64,000 bases of DNA from Phocoena phocoena (Eukaryota > Chordata > Mammalia > Artiodactyla > Phocoenidae). The notes beneath the pieces are model-generated. The model saw only the letters and a program-made list of their open reading frames with translations, made no database searches and had not been told where the DNA came from. The DNA lies in assembly GCF_963924675.1 (NCBI RefSeq), contig NC_089225.1:86153951-86217950 (forward strand). The letters are read 5' to 3'. Numbering within the stretch: the stretch's first letter is position 1; each line of letters begins with the position of its first letter. Positions 11,790-23,358 of this stretch are shown piece by piece. The position numbers and the translations under genes are program-made.

Positions 11790-13249
11790 AATCATTCTGC
11801 TGTCATGTTGGCTAGGCATTATTGTAAAGCTAAACACATACAATATACTTTGAAATATTCTCTTCCATCGTGGCAAATACGTGAGCGGTTGCTTTTTTGG
11901 TTAGTTTGTTTTGGCTTAGAAAGGAAAGACCTGGCCTTGGCAGAATCAGTGCCCTTGAGGCTAGGTCACCGTAAGTCCTATGGAGATGATTTTATAACTA
12001 CATTTATTTCCAGATGCAAACAAAGCCATAGTCCAGTGCTTTCTGTCTTCTGGGAAATCCCTGTAGCTTGCGTCTCCTGAAGTGTGTGCCCTGCTACCTC
12101 ATTAAATTAGTGGGTGCTGCTGTAGCCCTGAGCAGTCCCATTTTTCAGGGTTACTTTCTTCCCACTCCCACTGGGTGAGAATCCCAGAGTTGGCATCACA
12201 CCAGATCAAATCATTATCACGGTCATGTAGTTAAGAACATGTTTTGACTAGGGCTTTTGATCCTAATGTCCCTGGACCTTTGCGTGCTTTAATTCCTAGA
12301 CACCGAAGTTGAACATATTAGTAACCGCTTCACTCCCTCCAGCCACGTTCATGGTAATTGAGGTGCTTCGGAAAATGATGAGTACCTGTGATGATCCTGA
12401 GTTGTGATCTGGTGTGAGGCAGGAATATTTCTGGTTAGTCATCACCAGGCCACCTAGACTTTCCGTGAGTTTACTTATAATTGTGTTTCGGATAATGCTA
12501 TCCCCAGTTAGGCAGATGATCATTGTAATTTCTGGTAATGAAATGGCTAGGGAGGCCATTCTGTGCTGGGAAGACAGCCAGAGCCCAGCTCTTTATAAGA
12601 AACAAGTGTTACGGTCTAGGACAGAGAGCTGAAGCCAAGGCGCTAGGTGAACATTTCCAGCACGTGTCAGATTGAGTCTTTATCTAGTGCCCTCTCTCAT
12701 ACTTTAAGACTGATACATTTTCAAAGGGGCATCCCTCCGCTTGAAAGCAACTCTGCAGAAAGCAAAGATACTGACAATTTTTCTTTCCCCTTTGCACTCT
12801 TTAATGCACCAAAGAATCACTGTTGGCCTTCTACGATGGCAAAGTCATTTTCTCGCTGTGGTCAATAGTGGTTTGATCAATAACTTACACAACCAGCCTC
12901 AATAAATAATAATGGAGCTTTTCTGGTGAAAGTTATTGAAATCGTTGTGGATAAGGGCTCTCTAGATAAGAAAAAGAAAGAAAGAAAAGGAATGAAAGGA
13001 GCTTCCCCAAAGGTGTGGGCTTGTCAGCTTTCCTCCTTTTCTGTGTTCCTAATATCTTCCATCTCAGGTAACGTTCATCACAAAATCATCACCTGGCTTT
13101 AAACATTTGGATCTTTAGGCATTCCAGCTAAAAGCCAGAATCTAGATGGTTTCTCCTCAGTATATCAAGCGGTTTTTTTCTTCAACCTCGTAGGTATGAA
13201 GAGTTTTCTCCTCCATGCTTGGAATATATCTCTGTTGAATCTATAGCTG
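11790..13249. other. No gene seen
   Basis: Unassigned. Short GAAA-rich patch near 12970-12995. Confidence 0.5.
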
Positions 13250-13695
13250 TCGATGAGTCTGCAAACTACATTTCCCAGACTGCCTCATCCGTAGGCTTCT
13301 GGCCAGGTTCAGTCAATGCACAGGAGGATAGAAGGAAGGGAGGACCTGTGTGGGTCTGTCTTTCTGCTTCAGGTGACAGTTTACAGTAGTGGTTGAACTC
13401 CTCTGTGGTTTAAGCTGCTGTCCCGACCACCCCTCACTCTGAGGTCCCAGCTCCCACCAGGTAGCCCCTGGCTTCTGGCCAGGGCCTAGAAAGTGTCACA
13501 TCACCTTTTTCTTGTGTTTCTTCCGTCCTAAGGGTGGCGTCAGCTTCCTGCTGTTGTTCATCTCTGGGTTGCTTCCCCATCTTCTGTTTTGTCTTCTCCT
13601 CTCTTCCGCCACCTGCATAAACAGTTCTTCTATTAAATTCCCTCCATTTAAAATAGTTCGAATGGTTACCGTTTTCTTGACAGTCCAGTCTGTTC
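13250..13695. repeat. Unclassified old interspersed repeat
   Basis: CAAACTACATTTCCCAGACT and TCTGGCCAGGTTCAGTCAAT resemble a medium-copy mammalian repeat I cannot name. An ORF at 13512-13703 on the plus strand has no recognisable domain. Confidence 0.35.
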
Positions 13696-13819
13696 TTTTC
13701 TGAGACTCTTCCTTGGATACAGATACAGATTACACCTTAATCATATTTCAGGTCGCCTCGCCAATAGTTAAAATTAATAACACATTCACAACAGTAATAA
13801 TAGCATTTCTCGCCACTCA

Positions 13820-14010
13820 GCCCTAGTTTGTGGTGTGCTTACATGCGGCCAGTACGATGCTAAGCATGTCACTCCCATTAACTCATCTTATTCTCTCAAA
13901 ACCTTCTGAGCTAAGTGTTATTATTATTATCCTCCCCATTTTCTAGATGTGGAGGCTGAGGCTGAGAGAGTTTCAGTAACTTGATGAAGGTCGTGCAGAT
14001 AACACGTATC
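13820..14010 (-). mobile_element. MIR SINE, reverse orientation
   Basis: CTCCCATTAACTCATCTTAT, GTGTTATTATTATTATCCTC, GGAGGCTGAGGCTGAGAGAG and TCAGTAACTTGATGAAGGTC. Confidence 0.75.
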
Positions 14011-17000
14011 AAAATATTGATCTGAAAGTATGTTCATTTCGAGCCCCTAGTTTTTAACCCCTCTGAACATTTCGATGACAATCAGCGCCACATGGTGAAG
14101 ACATAGCACTCCAGAGTGTAATCATTAAGAGTTCCACGCAGCGTGTCTTTGAACAACCCTGTCCATTCCCGGCCTTAACCCTTTGGGGTTGTTCCTTCTG
14201 CTTAGAGGCATTAAAGTGGATCTTTTGTATGTGTCAAGGACACAGGGAAGAGAACAAACGTCCAAAGCTGAAGATGACTATTAATCTCCCTCAGGGTGCT
14301 TGTGAGGGATGAGAAAATCACCTTCTACTCCAGGAGGGCAGCTGCGGTGCCTGCTGGCCTCATGGCTGCCAAGTGAGTGTGTTTCCTGAGCTCCCTGCAG
14401 GTCCCGGCTGCCCGGAGAGCCGCCCGCCTCTGGAGCCAGTGCATAGACTCTGATCTTTCCCTACCTCAGGGCTGAGAGATAAGCTGCAGAGAAAAATTAA
14501 TAAGAGTGAAGGAAGAAACAGTCATAAAAGGAGGAGGGGAGGCTTCTGAAAACAAAGGGGGATTGTCTAGACACAGGCTGCATCCTCTCTGCTGGCTTTT
14601 TTCCCTTTTTCTCTTTCCATTTTTTCCTAAGCTTTGTTTTCAGACTGATTTGCCTAAGCATTCTTTTCTTAGTCTTTCCCCTTCCATGTCTAAATATGGC
14701 GGGGGTTGGGAATAAGAACCAAATTAGCCAACCATTTTACCTTTGGGACTGAGTGATAAAAATAACAGCCCGGCTGGCTGAATCATTTCAATAGCATTGG
14801 AGGCATGTGGAGGAGTGCAGGGGGACCTGGGAGGAGAGGGGTTAAGGTTCTCACCCTGTATTAGAACTTGATTTATGGCATGGATCAAGTTCATGCTCCT
14901 CTCAGGGTCTGGTTTTGAGCGAAAGCAATGACAACCTGCCAAGTATGAAGTCCAGAATGGTCACGCAGCATATGAACATGTTGCCTTGGCCTCCGGGAAG
15001 GGGGCACTGGTGAGAAGCTGCAAGCCCCTGCTTACTTTGAAGTGTACAAAATGTTTTTGGTCCTTCAGCCCAAGGGTGTGGCCAGAAATAAGAACGGTCA
15101 AGTTTCTATTGTTGGGGGGCAGCTTACCCAGTCTGTGGTAGATGAAAATCCTTTGATTTTGTTTCTCCCACTAGCTACTTGCGTCAACACCTCTTCCAGA
15201 AAGGCGGGCAATGGGCAAGACTTGAGAAATACTAGCAGATTGGCCAAATATTGTTTGCTGGCTTCTAAGCAACAGCAGTGTTGCTTGTTTAGCTGTCCTT
15301 GTTTTTTTTGAGTGCACAAAAAGTTGTTTTTTGTATACCAAAAAATCAGTAGATATAGGTGACCCTTCCCATAAATTCCTGTTTAGATTTCTGCACTTAA
15401 CAGACACCATATTTTCATTTTGACTGTATGAAGGGGAAAGAAGGGGTAAAAAGATAATCTTGCTGACCTTCTGGCACAAACTGGTCAGTGGTACGTGTGT
15501 GTTAGTGCCTGAGCAGCCCCACCTCTTTTCACACCCAAAGCCAACAAACGCCACGATGATTTAACACTGCAAACGTAAGAGCGACGGAGAATGCAGTTTT
15601 TATGAAAGCAGGGCATCTACATATAAATATAAGGACAGTATAAAATGAAAAACAAAAGCAAAGAGAAAAACAAAACAAATGAAAAAGAAAATCCAAAGAT
15701 AAATCCTACAGAAGATAGATGCCCCCTAGTTTAATTATTATTAAAAAGAAAAATAGCAGATGGAGAAAGCTGAAGAAACATACACGTGGATTGAAAGACA
15801 AAGGAAAGTGGAATAAATGATGTCTTGGCATTGAGATGCTCAACTCAGCAGCAATTATCACCGGCACATTCTTCCCTGACAGGGGGAGAAGTGGATTGAT
15901 GTAAAAGGGCTTTTTCATTTTTACTTCCTGGAGTTCATGAATAACCGGCTTCCCAGGTGACAATTACTCTGCCTTCTCCAAACACTCTTCCCTACCCGCT
16001 TCGACCTCTCACAGAACAAGCACTTAATAAAAATCCTATTGGGTCCTCTGGTGCTCTTCTCTCTCTGAATTGCAAGTTTGGCCTTGATGCATCTAGAGTT
16101 TGGAGGATGGAAATAGGAAGAGAGAGGATGCCTTTAAGAGAAAAATCTCCTTTTCAGAACTGGGCGACCCTCCAACATCACCTGAAATGAAAACATATTC
16201 CCCAGCTCTGTGAGCCTGTCAACAAGACCTAGACATCAGGCCTCTTGTTACCTGGACCAATTTAGACCTGCTGGAGTGCCTGATGGGCCGCATCAAAATG
16301 TGCCTGAGGCAAGAAGGATGTACTGGTCTCTGGGAAATGGCTGGTGCCTGGCTTCAGGGTCCCGGCGGAGGCACTGTCTAGAGGATCCCTTCACCTAAGA
16401 TCTCTCCCCAAGGGTTTCAGAAATTCCATGAAGATTGGTTTGTCGCATTGGGGTAAACAATGGGCCATATTTGCACTTCAGAACATCCTAAGGAGACAGG
16501 ATTTCTCTTTAGACTAAACATTTCTTATTCTCCCAAGAACTATTTTTCCTCTGTTAAGATCCTAATATCATAGGGGAAGCTGTCATATCAGTGGCAAACA
16601 CCCGAGTGTGAATCAATTTGTTCAAATTACATTTCTGTAAGCACACGTGTATGAAATAATATACCAAGGTCACTTTTTGAAGATGCTGGGAATTGACTGG
16701 GGGAAGGCTGGGGATGACTGTAAAGGTTACAAAAAATATAGGACCGTGCATCTGTGCAAAATGAAGTGGATAAATGTGAAATTTTACAACAATTCAGGGA
16801 AGGGGTAAATCATGGAGCGCTTCAAGGAGGAGGTAAGACTTGAGTTGGAAGGGGAGATAAAACAGAAGTAGAAAAATATAGTAATTATCCAACTTTTTGC
16901 AATGTTCACCATTTGGAGACATTTCTGAGGGAATGATATCATCTGAGCTAATAGTTTTGAAACATTAATCTGAAATGTTCTCTTCTGGCTCATGCTACCA

Positions 17001-17299
17001 GGATCTCTCCCCTGGGTTCTCGCCAGCTGTCCTGCCCTAAGTCCTGCCCCCCCCCCCCAATCTCTTCCACAAAGAGAAGCAGAGGGATCTAAGGCTCTAA
17101 TTGGATCCTAATGTAGCTCCACACGTTAAAACAAAGAACAGTTTTAGGAGAAAATCCAAACCCACACATACAGATCCAAACTCACACCTCCATCCCCAAC
17201 CCTCCCCTTTCTCAACACTGACCTTTAATCATGCTCCCTCCTCCCCATTTAGAACAATAACTCCCCCCCCCCACACCATTCCCCTACCACAAGAAGACT
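14011..17299. other. No gene seen
   Basis: Unassigned intergenic sequence with short C runs at 17048-17060 and 17264-17273. The 127-aa minus-strand ORF at 15171-15554 has no recognised domain. Confidence 0.5.
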
Positions 17300-17679
17300 G
17301 ATTAACTCCTATGTATCCTTCAGACCATTTCTTCCAGATCATTTCTTCTAGAAACCTAATGACCCTCTAGACTGGGTCCTTTCCTACTACATTTCAGCAC
17401 TTTTCTGGACCCTGTGTACATGCTGCTGACAAATTAGTCATGGTCCCTGCTCTTCGTGGAGTTCCCATTTTGGTGAGACAAAACACAAAACCAGCAAATA
17501 AAGACATAAATATGCACGATAATTTCAGATGGCATTAAGCACTGTGATGAAAATAAAACAGGATGGTGGGCTAGGGACCAATGAGGGCAATGAGGGGTTC
17601 AGTGAGTAGGGAAGAGTTGTGCCCAGCTTGAGCAGAGTGCTCAGGGGAGTTTGGGGCCCCTTCCACATATTTCTTTTTT

Positions 17680-17877
17680 TTTTTGCAGTACGCGGGCCTC
17701 TCACCGTTGTGGCCTCTCCCGTTGCGGAGCACAGGCTCCGGACATGCAGGCTCAGCAGCCATGGCTCACGGGCCCAGCCGCTCCGTGGCATGTGGGATCC
17801 TCCCGGACCGGGGCACAAACCCGTGTCCCCCGCATCGGCAGGCGGACTCTCAACCACTGCGCCACCAGGGAAGCCCC
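17680..17877 (-). mobile_element. CHR-type cetacean SINE inserted in the tail of an older SINE
   Basis: Reverse-oriented copy with head GGGGCTTCCCTGGTGGCGCA on the minus strand. It sits in the poly(T) (tail) side of the SINE at 17886-18217. TCTTTTTT repeats on both sides. Confidence 0.95.
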
Positions 17878-17885
17878 TCTTTTTT

Positions 17886-18217
17886 AAAACAAATTAATTA
17901 ATTAATTGTTTATTTTTGGCTGCGTTGGGTCTTCGTTGCTGCACGCGGGCTTTCTCTAGTTGAGGCAAGCGGGGGCTACTCTTTGTTGTGGTGCATGGGC
18001 TTCTCATTGTGGTGACTTCTCTTGTTGCAGAGCACGGGCTCTAGGTGCACGGGCTCAGTAGTTGTGGCTCGTAGGCTGTAGAGAGCAGGCACAGTAGTTG
18101 TGGTGCACGGGTATAGTTGCTCCGCGGCATGTGGGATCTTCCCGGACCCGGGCTCGAACCCATGTCCCCTGCATTGGTAGGTGGATTCTTAACCACTGCA
18201 CCACCAGGGAAGCCCCC
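17886..18217 (-). mobile_element. Older CHR-1-like SINE (longer form)
   Basis: A reverse-oriented SINE of about 330 bp with extra 3' sequence (TTTTTGGCTGCGTTGGGTCT) absent from the younger form. The outer target duplication is at 17659-17677 and 18217-18235 (CACATATTTCTTTT core). It interrupts an L2 element. Confidence 0.92.
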
Positions 18218-18599
18218 CTCCCACATATTTCTTTTGTACCCTACACTTCCCCATCACAGGTAATAACAATCCAATGTGGTAAGAGCCATTTATTCATCTA
18301 TATTTCCCACGAGGTTATAAATGCAGGGACAAGGTCTATCCATTTTCTCATTTCCCCCTAGCCACTTAACATCATGCCTGGACTATAGTCCTTAATAAAT
18401 ATTTGTTGAATAAATGAGAGATTAGAAGGGGAAAGATTTTAATTAGAAGGCCATTATAGTCCCCCACTTAGAGCTTATGAGGGCCTAGCTAAGATGGTGG
18501 TACTGGATATGATGAATGGCATTGTGGAGGAAATATCAACAGGACCTGTGACTAACGGAAAAAAGGAAGGAGATCAGAAGAAGAAGTAGGGGTTACCTC

Positions 18600-18960
18600 C
18601 TTTGAGGTTTTGAATACAGGTTACAGGGAGAATACTCACTTAAACCCATCTCCCTCTGGACACACAGATAGACAACATTACCCAGCCTCCTTTGCAACTA
18701 GGTCATGTGGCCAAGTTCTAGCCAATGGAATGTGAGCAGGATGATATGTGCCACTTCTGGACCTGGTCTGTACAAACCTCCCACACAAGAGTCTCAGTGC
18801 TGTTTCTTCTCTTGGCCTCTGGATGTTAGCACATGAGACCCCTCCTTGGAAGGCATGCATGCATTGAAGATGGCAGGACCACTGTCTATCTGGCCCCCGA
18901 ATGACAGTTAGAGCAGAGCCCACCCTTACTCCACCTCTGTCCTGCCAGGGGCGGGGTGGG
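18600..18960. repeat. Unclassified old interspersed repeat
   Basis: GCAACTAGGTCATGTGGCCA, AGTTCTAGCCAATGGAATGT and GATGTTAGCACATGAGACCC resemble a medium-copy mammalian repeat. Similar phrases occur near 29650-29900, 33735-33900 and 47630-47870. Confidence 0.4.
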
Positions 18961-19280
18961 GTGGGGGTCAGGGCTGATGTTTCTACCTTGAGCTGTTGCT
19001 AGATTAAGAAATGTTTCTAGACCAAGAAATGAACAGAAATAGGGAAGGTAGGAGAAAAAATGGTTTAGGTTTGGGTATGGAGAACACTGAAAAGTTTGGT
19101 ATTAGAGAGTAGAGTGTGAAGTTTCAGAGATGTATGCAGTTGAAGGTGTCTCAGAGGAAGTTGGAAAAGCTAACCCAGAGCTTAGGACCAGATTGGGGAT
19201 GTGATTTGTTTACAATGAAGTTGTGAGAGTAGATAAAATTGATAAGAGAGAGGATAGAGAGGGAACAAATGGGCAGAATC

Positions 19281-19284
<4 letters not shown>

Positions 19285-19311
<27 letters not shown>

Positions 19312-19650
19312 TTTATTCATTTATTTATTTTTGGCTGTGTTGGGTCTTCGTTTCTGTGCGAGGGCTTTCTCTAGTTGTGGCAAGCGGGGGCCACTCTTCA
19401 TCGCGGTGCGCGGGCCTCTCACTGTCGCGGCCTCTCTTGCTGCGGAGCACAGGCTCCAGACGCGCAGGCCTCTCACTGTCGCGGCCTCTCTTGCTGCGGA
19501 GCACAGGCTCCAGACGCGCAGAGCTCAGTATTTGTAGCTCACGGGCCCAGCTGCTCCGTGGCACGTGGGATCTTCCCAGACCAGGGCTTGAACCCATGTC
19601 CCCTGCATTGGCAGGCAGACTCTCAACCACTGCGCCACCAGGGAAGCCCC
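19285..19650 (-). mobile_element. CHR-type SINE with internal 54-bp tandem duplication
   Basis: Reverse-oriented long-form SINE with target duplications AGAATCTTTT at 19275-19284 and 19651-19660. A 54-bp block is present twice in the body (19413-19466 and 19467-19520). Confidence 0.94.
19413..19520 (-). repeat. Two perfect or near-perfect 54-bp units inside a SINE
   Basis: Both units begin GGCCTCTCACTGTCGCGGCC and end GACGCGCA. The offset is exactly 54 bp. Confidence 0.92.
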
Positions 19651-19660
19651 AGAATCTTTT

Positions 19661-21254
19661 GAAATCACTACAGTTTTAGAGATCAGGAGGAAGAACAGAG
19701 TCCAAAAGGGACAGAGGAGTCGTCTGTGAGAACCAAAATGGCAGGTGGTGTGGAACCGGGAACCGAGTGTTCCAAATCCTGTGAAGAGGCCCAAGAAGAG
19801 GGGCCTTGGGTCAGGGCCTTGGGTCAGGAGACATGTGGCACTTTGGAGCCCAGTAGGAGTAGAAACCAGATTTCACACTGGTGACATGACAAGTGTGTAG
19901 AATCCGTAACTGCAGAATCCTTTTCTAGCCCCACAAAAAAAATGCTAAGGTGAAAAGTTGAAAGCTACGTGAGTGGGTAGAGAGCTTCAGAGAAGAAAGA
20001 GAAGTCAGTCCTCACCTGGAGTCTTGAGGGTATGTGGATGTTTTGAGGAGGACCCTACTGAGGCTGTAAGACAGAGAAGGAATGAGGAATGTGAAAATGT
20101 CTGGAGGAGAATTTGGGAGGGGCTGGTGTGAAGGACACAGGTTGGGGCTGAGGGACTCTTCCTATGAGACTTCAGTGAAGGGAAACATAACTCTGGCTCC
20201 AAGAGAGGTAGAGGATGTGAGAAGGGGGTAAGGGTGCCACTCTAGGAGCTGGTGGCATAGATCTAACCCCACAGGGACCACAGTCGCCCTTGAGGCTGCA
20301 TACTTGGGAGCTACCCCATCTCCCTCTTAGTCTCATTTCATTTGGATTCTCACGTTCACTTATGTAGTCTTGCCCCACCAGCTCCATGTATTTCTTGGTC
20401 ACCAAATCGTAAGATTGTGTCCGATGTCAAGGTCTTGGGGCCTGAATGGTGTTTGAACATCCTAAAAAGGGATGAGAATCACGTGAAAGCCAATACACTG
20501 GCTGAAAGAGTAGAAAAGAACGGTATTTCACTCTTGTAATACGATTAATATGGAGCCTGTTCTGGAAAACAGACGGCTTCTCTCGGATAGTAAACTCTCA
20601 GGGACACGGATTCATGGCATAGAAAGGAAAATCTATTTTCTGCCTGGAGCATAGCGCCTGAAACTTTGTAAGAGTTCAGCAGATGTTAGCTGTTCTTACT
20701 AATATTATCATTAACAACTTTCCCCCATGGGGATAAAGTCTTCAGCCTAGAAACATCATGACTAATATTAGACCACGGGGTCATTGATCATTACAGCTGA
20801 AGCCCAGGACTTTCTATGGGGGGCAGGGATGGGGGGAGAGAAGGCAGGATGACCATGGACCTGGGCTTCCCACTAATGGAGAGGCTCAAACTGATACTTC
20901 AATCATTTCATCAAATGAGGTGGTTTCTTGAGGCTCAGAGTCACCCTGACAGGACTAAAAGAAGCCATTCATCAAACAACCTTAAACTCCTGTTCTATTT
21001 TCAGATCAGACTCCCTATGGTTCCCCAAGAATGAATATTTTTCATAAATGCTTATCTTGTGAGATTAAATTGCATTGTAATTCTACTTAAGTGTTATTGG
21101 GTTAAATATAAACACGAGTTGTGGGATTCAAGATGTGCTATCTTTTTAAATGATTTTAAAGCCCCGTTTTGACTTTCCTTCATTTTTTAAAATTACATAA
21201 ATGCCCCAAAATGTCAGAAATGATTCTGAGAGTACCTGGCTAGAGATTACCTAG
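19661..21254. other. No gene seen
   Basis: Unassigned intergenic sequence without recognised repeats. Confidence 0.5.
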
Positions 21255-21440
21255 TTTAGTGATTTTTTTAACAAGGGGAGCACATCTGAGTCTCTGGTGG
21301 AATTTCTGGGGAAACAGTGCCCCACCCACCCCAAGAGTCTGAATCAGGAGGTCTGGGTGTGTCCAAACCTGCATCTATTCTGAAAGAGTTTCGGGATTCT
21401 GACCCCCAGTTTTGATTAAGATCCACCGATGGAGTCCAGT
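21255..21440. mobile_element. Possible ancient DNA-transposon remnant
   Basis: AGTCTGAATCAGGAGGTCTG followed by CCAAACCTGCATCTATTCTG resembles the common mammalian hAT-type medium-reiteration repeats. Family not certain. Confidence 0.4.
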
Positions 21441-22099
21441 TGGCCCTGCTGAGTCTCTGTCCAGATCTCCTCCCACCAGCTCACAACCCGAGTGTCAGTT
21501 ATAAACACATGCCCTGACCTGGAGGGCCTGGGGCAGGTGTGTTTGCGCTTTTCCAATATTAGCAAGCAAGTCGTTTGTTTCTTGCCACCCTTATTAAATC
21601 AGAGCCCGGAAGCAGGACACGAGGTGGGGCCTCCTAAAAGCCATGTGTATCTGATTTCAGAAACAATAAAAGAAAAGGGCCATCTCTCTCCCTCTCTCCT
21701 TCTCTGTCTTGAAATTTGGTTTGGGAGGCATATGTGCCCAAACTTGAGTTGCTGATGAACTGGGAAGCTTGCTTTACAAACAGACTTTAGTTCCTATGCC
21801 ACTGGGCAAAGAGCTGTGAGAGGTGAATTTCCACTTTCTTAGCACTTCGACCCTCCCCTGCACCCCCATCCTGGAACTCTGTGTGTTGCCCTCAGGGCAC
21901 TCCTCCAGAAGAGGGGCTGAAGTCAAAAGGTCTGGTTTCTCCCCTCCAGGACACACAGGGAGCTGGGACAGCTGGCCTCTGGTGCTCCAGGAAAAGACAG
22001 AGCATTTGTTGCTGTGCCTTAGACTCCTGAGGGACAGTACAGGACGCAGATGCTGCCTAGAAAAGATCGACCATGTGTCATCCTTGTGCGTTCAGAGGG
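21441..22099. other. No gene seen, left flank of the solo LTR
   Basis: Unassigned. The 99-codon ORF at 21823-22122 crosses into the LTR and is chance. Confidence 0.5.
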
Positions 22100-22105
22100 T
22101 CACGG
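22100..22105. repeat. Left target-site duplication of the solo LTR
   Basis: TCACGG, directly before the LTR's first TG. An identical hexamer follows the terminal CA at 23460-23465. Confidence 0.88.
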
Positions 22106-22193
22106 TGTCGGGAGCCATATAAGAAGTGCCTTTGAGTCTCAGCACGGACGAGACCCATAGTGCCTAGCAAAGCTGGTACTATCAGGTACAAAT

Positions 22194-22718
22194 ATGGAGA
22201 AGCAAAGCTCTCCTCTGTGTGGTTCCCCTTGTTTTCCCCTGGTTTTGCTTAAAGTGATTTTTATAGGATTACTATTAATGTTAGGAAATATCCCCAGTGC
22301 CGACGGAGGGTTTAAGGAAAAACCCCAACTTAGGGTAAAACCAAAAAAGACTCCGGCTCCCCCAATGACTACACCCGAAATCCCCACTCCCAGGCCAGGA
22401 CATTGGGTGCAGGGAAACACAACAGGAGCATTTGTGTGGCAAGAGCTTACGTTAGAAGAAAAGCTAGATGAACTATGGCCCCCCTGGGGAGTAGTAGATA
22501 TGCTGGAAAATATTTGGGTAAGGTGGCGAGGAGGACTTATGCTACGTTGGGTGTATTCAAAGCTGGATGAAGTAGGCTACATGGCAAGCTTATACAAGTT
22601 ACATTGCTCTTTGTGCAGAAATGCTTATAAAGGACAAATTATATATTGTAAGTATTTTGCAAAGGAATTTGCTAATAGGTTTAAGGTAGAATGTCCACCC
22701 CCAAAGCCTCCCAAATAA
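22194..22718 (+). CDS. U3-encoded ORF of the solo LTR, 174 aa, function unknown
   Basis: An uninterrupted ORF inside U3, starting 88 nt after the LTR start. The ATG has A at -3 and G at +4, a strong context, and the frame is closed upstream by TAG at 22158-22160. Residues 14-31 are strongly hydrophobic (signal peptide or signal anchor). Residues 41-70 are rich in Lys and Pro (KPKKTPAPP). One N-glycosylation sequon, NTT, is at 75-77. Residues 82-119 hold six tryptophans, and four cysteines lie at 138, 141, 152 and 167, before a C-terminal PPPKPPK. I recognise no family. A U3 location and a membrane-type N-terminus parallel the superantigen gene of mouse mammary tumour virus, but this protein is much shorter and I see no shared motif. 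It may be a virus-specific accessory protein. Whether any host cell expresses it is unknown. Confidence 0.6.
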   Translation: MEKQSSPLCGSPCFPLVLLKVIFIGLLLMLGNIPSADGGFKEKPQLRVKPKKTPAPPMTTPEIPTPRPGHWVQGNTTGAFVWQELTLEEKLDELWPPWGVVDMLENIWVRWRGGLMLRWVYSKLDEVGYMASLYKLHCSLCRNAYKGQIIYCKYFAKEFANRFKVECPPPKPPK

Positions 22719-22797
22719 TTATAAGGAAAAATGTGCGATGTCTGAAGGATAACGGTGAACGTGTAAAGCCTGTGGGAGAGAATTTTTATTACTGTAT

Positions 22798-23031
22798 GGG
22801 TTTGTAATTGTTAAGAGAAGAATATGCTTAAGTTATGGGTTTGTAATTGTTAAGAGAAGAATATGCTTAAGTTTTGGGTTTGTAATTGTTAAGAGAAGAA
22901 TGTACTTAAGTTTTGGGTTTATAATTGTTAAGAGAAGAATGTACTTAAGTTTTGGGTTTATAATTGTTAAGAGAAGAATGTGCTTAAGTTTTGGGTTTGT
23001 AATTGTTAAGAGAAGAATGTACTTAAGTTTG
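22798..23031 (+). repeat. Six tandem 39-bp repeats in the LTR U3
   Basis: Units start at 22798, 22837, 22876, 22915, 22954 and 22993, exactly 39 bp apart. Each reads close to GGGTTTGTAATTGTTAAGAG then AAGAATGTACTTAAGTTTT, with a few substitutions between units. The position, downstream of the ORF and upstream of the TATA box, is where retroviral enhancer repeats sit. Confidence 0.92.
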
Positions 23032-23328
23032 TACCTTGATTAATGGCCTGATTGAATAGAATGTGCAAATACAAGAACATCTGCTTTTAAGAAAGGTGAA
23101 GAAACCGCAAACAGAATTCCAGACCTAGATGTGACCAAGATATACCTAACCACAGGGGATGAAAGAGACCACAGGAGATAAGAGGATTACCTGATCATAA
23201 AACCTGCCTAACCTGCTGATATAATCTTTTGATGTAAATGACCTTTGGTTTTACTGTTGTGTACCTTTATTTTGTGGCTTTGGTATGAGAACTAGAATGT
23301 TAAGATTGAAAGTGAGATTGCCTCACAG

Positions 23329-23358
23329 TATAAAAAGCTTCGGAATTGTAACAATAAA
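23329..23358 (+). promoter_or_regulatory. LTR core promoter: TATA box and poly(A) signal
   Basis: TATAAAA at 23329-23335 and AATAAA at 23353-23358. A cap site 25-30 nt after the TATA box would fall at about 23355-23362, so the poly(A) signal sits at the U3/R border. This fits betaretroviruses with a very short R. Confidence 0.6.

Larger units (their letters stand above)
17300..18415 (+). mobile_element. L2 LINE, 3' end, interrupted by two SINEs
   Basis: The left part (ATCCTTCAGACCATTTCTTC) and the right part (ATGCAGGGACAAGGTCTATC, ending AATAAATATTTGTTGAATAA) flank the SINE pair at 17659-18235. Confidence 0.7.

Noticed and set aside
22194..22718. U3 ORF as a direct homologue of the mouse mammary tumour virus superantigen
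   Set aside because: Only the location and membrane-type N-terminus agree. The length is about half and I see no shared motif, so homology is not claimed.
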